Shown here: positions 6,768 through 9,883 of the stretch, in pieces
How the letters are laid out: each line of letters starts with the position of its first letter
Position numbering within the stretch: position 1 is the first letter of the stretch
Assembly (NCBI GenBank): GCA_021790075.1
Contig: JAJYIN010000069.1
Coordinates: 1-9,883 of the forward strand
Origin: Actinomycetes bacterium
GTDB taxonomy: Bacteria > Actinomycetota > Thermoleophilia > BMS3ABIN01
Direction of reading: 5' to 3'
Length of the DNA stretch: 9,883 bases
Notes under the pieces: generated by a model
Seen by the model: the letters and a program-made list of their open reading frames with translations, nothing else
Databases searched by the model: none
Told to the model about the DNA's origin: nothing
Made by a program: the position numbers and the translations under genes

Positions 6768-7917
6768 ACAGGCGCAGACATACCGCCGCCTGGTGAACAG
6801 GGGGCTGATCACCAAGGAGCAGCTTTACAACGCCTATGACGCGGCCCAGTTCCGCGATGTGGATCTGGAAGACGTGCTCATGAACGAGTACAGCGTGCCC
6901 AAGGAGTCGCTGCTGGAAGCCCTTTCGGAAGAATTCAGGTTCGAGAGCATCGAGTTCGACGAGCGCCTGCCGGTGCCGGAAAAATTGCTGGAAGGACTCG
7001 GGCGTGAGCGGGAGCGGCTGGCGCGGGAGCCCATGTTCCCCATGATGCTCGACGGCAACAAGGTGGTGGCCGCCCTCAACGATCCCGGCTCCCCGGTCGT
7101 GCGCGAAGAGATCGACCGTTTCGTCCACGGGCCATACACACTCCGCGTCGCCCCGGTGAAAGACGTCCTCTGGTTCCTGCAGGATTACCTGAACGACCGT
7201 CCCGGGCGCATCATTGGCACCGAGCGCACCGGCCTCGCTTACTGGCGCAACAACATGGCCATGTGGCGGACGCGGATGGCTGCGTACCGGAACAACATGG
7301 CGCATGTGCGCTCCTGGCAGGCCATGGTGCGGTGGGGCCTGGGCCTCGTGACTCTGGCCGCCGCTTTTGTGGCCCTGGACTGGAATTTTGTTTTCTCACA
7401 ATTGCTATACTGGTTATTGCTGGCTGTGGGCCTGGGGATGACGGGCGTGGGCATCTGGAAATACGCCCGGCTGCGCCATGCGATGCGGCGGATGCCCGGT
7501 CCCCAGACGCTGGCGGAGGTGACTGCGGCAACCGTGTCTTTCCTGGAAAAAACGTGTCAACTGGACGGCGCCCCCCGGGCCTGCATGAAGGCGACGATGC
7601 TTTCCCGCCTGGGTGATTTCCTGCCCAGCTACAGCACCGTCCTGCGGCCGGTGCCGGAGAGCCGGGAACGCACGCACCTGGCCCGCGAGCGCAACGTGCT
7701 GGCGGCGCAGCGGACCATGGCCGCCTGTTACCGGACCATTTACGCCCGCGCCCGGACCGGCCTGGGTTTCATCCGCACCGGCATCGTCTTCCTCAGCATC
7801 GGGGTTGGCCTGACCCAGCTATACCATCTGGGGGCGGCCGGCCTCTGGGGGGTCGTGCTGGGCGTTGCCGGACTGGCTATGGCGGTCGACGGCCTGATAT
7901 GGTACATACCTGCCAGA
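5598..7917 (+). repeat. Five DUF202-like modules with arginine heptads across two genes
   Basis: Five protein-level repeats lie at about 5598-5867, 6012-6281, 6402-6665, 7225-7470 and 7669-7917. Each starts with five or six successive heptads of the form R-(T/N)-x-(L/M)-A-x-x and runs into a membrane hairpin. Arg positions are 151/158/165/172/179/186, 289/296/303/310/317/324 and 426/433/440/447/454 in the first protein, and 157/164/171/178/185/192 and 305/312/319/326/333/340 in the second. Modules 1, 2, 3 and 5 end with a (D/E)G-x2-W-(Y/C) block; module 4 has GIWKYAR instead and lacks RTGL before its first membrane helix. The repeats are divergent at DNA level, so the duplications are old. 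Confidence 0.8.
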
Positions 7918-8010
7918 AAGGAGGAACCCGATCTGCAGCGAATGCTTTCCGAGCCGGCGCCCTTGAGATATGAGAATAGAACGGAAGATAGTCTTCTCCA
8001 ATTTGATTAA
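6757..8010 (+). CDS. GspE/MshE N-terminal domain fused to two DUF202-like membrane modules
   Basis: This encodes 417 residues and is a shorter paralogue of the gene just upstream, overlapping it by 11 bp. Residues 1-146 form the T2SSE_N/MshEN-like domain: RRLVNRGLITKEQL, then LEDVLMNEYSVPKESLLEAL, then IEFDERLPV, and an alpha/beta part with PMFPMMLDGNKVVAALNDP. Module A (about 157-238) has Arg at 157, 164, 171, 178, 185 and 192, then two membrane helices. A mostly soluble linker (about 239-300, with C267 and C276) follows. Module B (about 305-387) has Arg at 305, 312, 319, 326, 333 and 340, RTGLGFIRTG, two membrane helices and DGLIWYIP. The protein probably sits in the cytoplasmic membrane with the N-terminal domain inside. 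The paralogous layout and overlap suggest the two proteins assemble together. Biochemical role unknown; there is no catalytic motif I can see. Confidence 0.72.
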   Translation: MTSRQAQTYRRLVNRGLITKEQLYNAYDAAQFRDVDLEDVLMNEYSVPKESLLEALSEEFRFESIEFDERLPVPEKLLEGLGRERERLAREPMFPMMLDGNKVVAALNDPGSPVVREEIDRFVHGPYTLRVAPVKDVLWFLQDYLNDRPGRIIGTERTGLAYWRNNMAMWRTRMAAYRNNMAHVRSWQAMVRWGLGLVTLAAAFVALDWNFVFSQLLYWLLLAVGLGMTGVGIWKYARLRHAMRRMPGPQTLAEVTAATVSFLEKTCQLDGAPRACMKATMLSRLGDFLPSYSTVLRPVPESRERTHLARERNVLAAQRTMAACYRTIYARARTGLGFIRTGIVFLSIGVGLTQLYHLGAAGLWGVVLGVAGLAMAVDGLIWYIPARKEEPDLQRMLSEPAPLRYENRTEDSLLQFD

Positions 8011-9376
8011 CCTGGTGCTGATCGTTGCCATCGGCAGCTTCGCCATCTCCTACTTAAATTCCATCAGTGAACAGGCCACCTTCCTCAGCATCGCCGACAG
8101 CCTGAACGCCTCTTTCCTGGAGATGCGGCTGTCGGAAAAGAACTACTTCCTCTTTAACGACAACACCGCCCTCAAGTCAATCCAGGACAGAATCTCGCAG
8201 ACCCAGGACCAGATGAACTCGGTCCGCGACGATATCGTCCGGGTCATCGGCCAGGACGGCTACAACGAGTTGCAGAACCGCCTTAATTCCTATTCGGCGG
8301 CGGTTTCCCAGGCCGGCGCCACCGATGCCCGCGACCCCCAGACGGAGGAGACCATCCGCGAGGCGGGCCGCCAGCTCAAGGACAGCTCCGACGCCATCAC
8401 CGGCCAGGAGCGGCAGCATATCGAACACAACATCACCCGCTCGAAGGAGCTGTTGCTGCTCGCCATCGGCGCCGTCTTTGTCTCGGCCCTGGTTGTCAGC
8501 CGCTCCATTTCCGGCAAGATCATCGGCCCCATCAGGCAGATCGAGCGTCTGGCCAAGTCCATCTCGGCGGGCAATTTCAAGAAGATCGAGGCGCCCATCC
8601 CCAGGGACGAGTTCGGCCCCGTGATCGAGGCGATCAACTCCATGTCCGAGGAGCTGGAGGAGCGGGAGGAGGAGATCATCCAGTCGAAGAAACTGGCCTC
8701 GATGGGCGTGCTGGTGGCCGGGGTGGCTCATGAGCTCAACAACCCTGTCAACAACATCTCGATGGTGGCTCAGGCGTACGACGAGCTCTACGACAAGCTG
8801 ACGCCCCAGCAGCGGCGGGAATTCATGCAGAAAGTCGATCGCGAGACCGGCAGGATCAAGAAGATCGTTGACAATCTGCTTGATTATGGTAAACCGAAAG
8901 AGCCGAACCCGCGGGAAGTGGGTATAAATTCCGTGATTGGGAAAAGCATGCAACTGGTGCAGAACACGCTCAATATCTCAAAGATCGAGACGACGCTGGA
9001 CCTGGCCGAGGGGCTGCCGGAGCTGTTTGTCGACGATAACCAGATCCAGCAGGTGCTGATCAACCTGATCCTCAATGCCGCCCAGGCGATGGAGGAAGGC
9101 GGCCGCCTGACGGTGAAGAGCTCCCTGGACCGGGAGCGCGGCATGGTTGACATCACCGTCGCGGACACCGGCAAGGGCATCCCCGCCGAGTACCTGCCCT
9201 ATATTTTTGATCCCTTCTTCAGCGTCAAGGAAGAGGGCGGCACCGGCCTGGGGCTGTCGGTAAGTTTTGGCATCATCAAAAGCCACGGGGGCAACATCCG
9301 CGTGGACAGCAAGGCGGGCATCGGCACCACATTCACCGTAGAGTTACCGGTACCGGAAGAGAAAGGAACCACATGA
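7970..9376 (+). CDS. Second membrane sensor histidine kinase, NtrB-like core
   Basis: This encodes 468 residues. The ATG at 7970 lies inside the 3' end of the preceding gene (41-bp overlap). It was chosen because the product begins MRIERKIVFSNLINLVL, matching the basic start and TM1 of the kinase at 2912; later starts would lose TM1. The extracytoplasmic helical region (about 30-157) carries MRLSEKNYFLF, closely like RHEKNFFLY of the first kinase. TM2 is at about 159-177 and a HAMP domain at about 178-228 (GPIRQIERLAKSISAGNF, DEFGPVIEAINSM). H254 lies in GVAHELNNPVNN; N box NLILNAAQAM (N365/N369), G1 DTGKGIP (D399), F box FDPFF and G2 GTGLGL are intact. It is the fourth gene of the operon and probably acts on the receiver that follows, with which its stop codon region is interleaved. 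Confidence 0.93.
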   Translation: MRIERKIVFSNLINLVLIVAIGSFAISYLNSISEQATFLSIADSLNASFLEMRLSEKNYFLFNDNTALKSIQDRISQTQDQMNSVRDDIVRVIGQDGYNELQNRLNSYSAAVSQAGATDARDPQTEETIREAGRQLKDSSDAITGQERQHIEHNITRSKELLLLAIGAVFVSALVVSRSISGKIIGPIRQIERLAKSISAGNFKKIEAPIPRDEFGPVIEAINSMSEELEEREEEIIQSKKLASMGVLVAGVAHELNNPVNNISMVAQAYDELYDKLTPQQRREFMQKVDRETGRIKKIVDNLLDYGKPKEPNPREVGINSVIGKSMQLVQNTLNISKIETTLDLAEGLPELFVDDNQIQQVLINLILNAAQAMEEGGRLTVKSSLDRERGMVDITVADTGKGIPAEYLPYIFDPFFSVKEEGGTGLGLSVSFGIIKSHGGNIRVDSKAGIGTTFTVELPVPEEKGTT

Positions 9377-9400
9377 GCGAAAAGGGAACCAGATGAGCGA
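9361..9400 (+). repeat. 20-bp tandem duplication of a ribosome site and start codon
   Basis: Two adjacent 20-bp units (9361-9380 and 9381-9400) match at 17 of 20 positions. Each contains a purine-rich GGAACC segment, ATG and AGCGA. The first copy's ATG (9373) overlaps the kinase stop; the second copy's ATG (9393) starts the receiver gene. Looks like a local slippage duplication of the receiver's initiation region. Confidence 0.85.
9373..9396 (+). CDS. Possible 7-codon upstream ORF (MSEKGTR) created by the duplication
   Basis: The first duplicated ATG overlaps the kinase stop (ATGA) and reads MSEKGTR before a TGA at 9394-9396, which itself overlaps the receiver ATG at 9393. Ribosomes ending the kinase could initiate here and then re-initiate on the receiver, forming a translational stepping stone. 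It may equally be an untranslated remnant. The peptide copies the first residues of the receiver (MSEK). Confidence 0.3.
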   Translation: MSEKGTR

Positions 9401-9788
9401 AAAGATCATGATCATTGATGACGAGAAGATCGTCGGCGACATGGCCAGGATCTCGCTGGAGGAGGACGGCTACGAGGTCGAGACTTTCCTGACGGCGGCC
9501 CCGGCGCTCGAGAGGCTGAAGGAAGCCCCCTTCGACGTGGTGGTCACTGACCTGAAAATGAAAGGAATTGACGGGCTGGAAGTGCTCAGGGCCGTCCGGG
9601 AAATGAGCCCGAAGACAAAGGTCATCATGATCACCGCCTTCGCCAACCTGGACGTGGCCATCGAGGCCATCAAGGGCGACGTCTTCGATTTCTTCCCCAA
9701 GCCGGTGAGGATCAAGGAGCTCAAGGAATCGATCCGCAAGGCGCTGGCTCAAAATGGCGGCCAGAACGGAGAGCAGCCAGGAAAGTAG
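9393..9788 (+). CDS. Stand-alone response regulator receiver (CheY-like)
   Basis: This encodes 131 residues, only a receiver domain. The acidic pair D9-D10, phospho-acceptor D53 (VVTDLKMKG), T81 and K103 (FFPKPV) are all present, so it should be phosphorylatable. The sequence style (DGLEVLRAVREMSP, then FDFFPKPVRIKEL) is like the receiver of NtrC-type regulators, including that of the regulator at 1405-2736, but there is no AAA+ or DNA-binding part; a short polar tail (GGQNGEQPGK) follows. It is encoded right after the second kinase and is its likely partner. It may act by protein contact, as a phosphorelay intermediate, or as a phosphate sink. The start at 9393 is chosen over 9373 because the latter reads into a stop after seven codons. 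Confidence 0.92.
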   Translation: MSEKIMIIDDEKIVGDMARISLEEDGYEVETFLTAAPALERLKEAPFDVVVTDLKMKGIDGLEVLRAVREMSPKTKVIMITAFANLDVAIEAIKGDVFDFFPKPVRIKELKESIRKALAQNGGQNGEQPGK

Positions 9789-9797
9789 GTAGCAGCC

Positions 9798-9883
9798 ATG
9801 CTCCGGCAGATCAGATCAGCGCTGGGCCGGTTCGGCCGCACGGGGCCGGCGGCAGGGACGCCCGCCGGCCTCCGCGTCGTCTT
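9798..9883 (+). CDS. Start of an unidentified gene (partial)
   Basis: An open frame starts at ATG 9798, nine bases after the receiver stop, and runs off the window after 28 codons (MLRQIRSALGRFGRTGPAAG and onward to LRVVF). A weak purine-rich region (AGTAGGTAG) lies upstream. Close spacing on the same strand suggests it belongs to the operon. The visible part is basic and Gly/Ala/Pro-rich and matches nothing I recognise. Confidence 0.4.
   Translation, partial: MLRQIRSALGRFGRTGPAAGTPAGLRVV

Noticed and set aside
8177..8953. Minus-strand open frame opposite the second kinase (258 codons)
   Set aside because: Antisense shadow of the HAMP and dimerisation regions; Leu/Asp/Gly-rich with no family signature.
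1..9883. CRISPR arrays, tRNA or rRNA genes, insertion sequences, integrases
   Set aside because: No spaced direct repeats, cloverleaf-like sequences, transposase or integrase motifs were seen on either strand.

Overview
The window is GC-rich, densely coded bacterial DNA. Everything from the divergent promoter region at about 2737-2911 rightward looks like one signalling locus, placed next to the end of a cytochrome bd oxidase operon. The host cannot be named from this window. A perfect -24/-12 promoter, a GAFTGA-type activator and NtrB-like kinases require a sigma-54-using bacterium (for example a deltaproteobacterial-type lineage, Nitrospirota, or a deep-branching GC-rich phylum). One kinase gene appears to be leaderless, which is more common outside the classical Proteobacteria.

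Layout. 1-1368 (+): the 3' end of cydA and complete cydB (bd-type quinol oxidase), followed by a probable intrinsic terminator (1373-1412). 1405-2736 (-): an NtrC-family response regulator that converges on cydB. 2737-2911: a divergent control region with symmetric inverted elements. 2912-4498 (+): a membrane histidine kinase, the likely partner of the regulator. 4499-4651: a compact sigma-54 control region with an array of CGTTTCA-type half-sites at 11-bp steps, an IHF-like site, and a perfect TGGCACG-N4-TTGCT promoter. 4652-9788 (+): a tightly packed operon encoding a UspA-like protein with a degenerate nucleotide motif, two membrane proteins that each join a GspE/MshE-type N-terminal domain to tandem DUF202-like membrane modules (three and two copies), a second membrane histidine kinase, and a stand-alone receiver. 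9798-end: the start of an unidentified gene.

Proposed working. The first kinase senses a signal through a periplasmic helical domain and phosphorylates the NtrC-type regulator. The regulator binds upstream of 4611 and activates sigma-54 transcription of the five-gene operon. The operon products include membrane proteins with an unusual signature, arginine at every seventh position for five or six heptads immediately before each membrane hairpin, plus a second kinase/receiver pair that would give a further phosphotransfer step. I infer an envelope or energy-stress response; the effector function of the DUF202-module proteins is not known to me. These two proteins and their sigma-54 control are the most novel content of the window.
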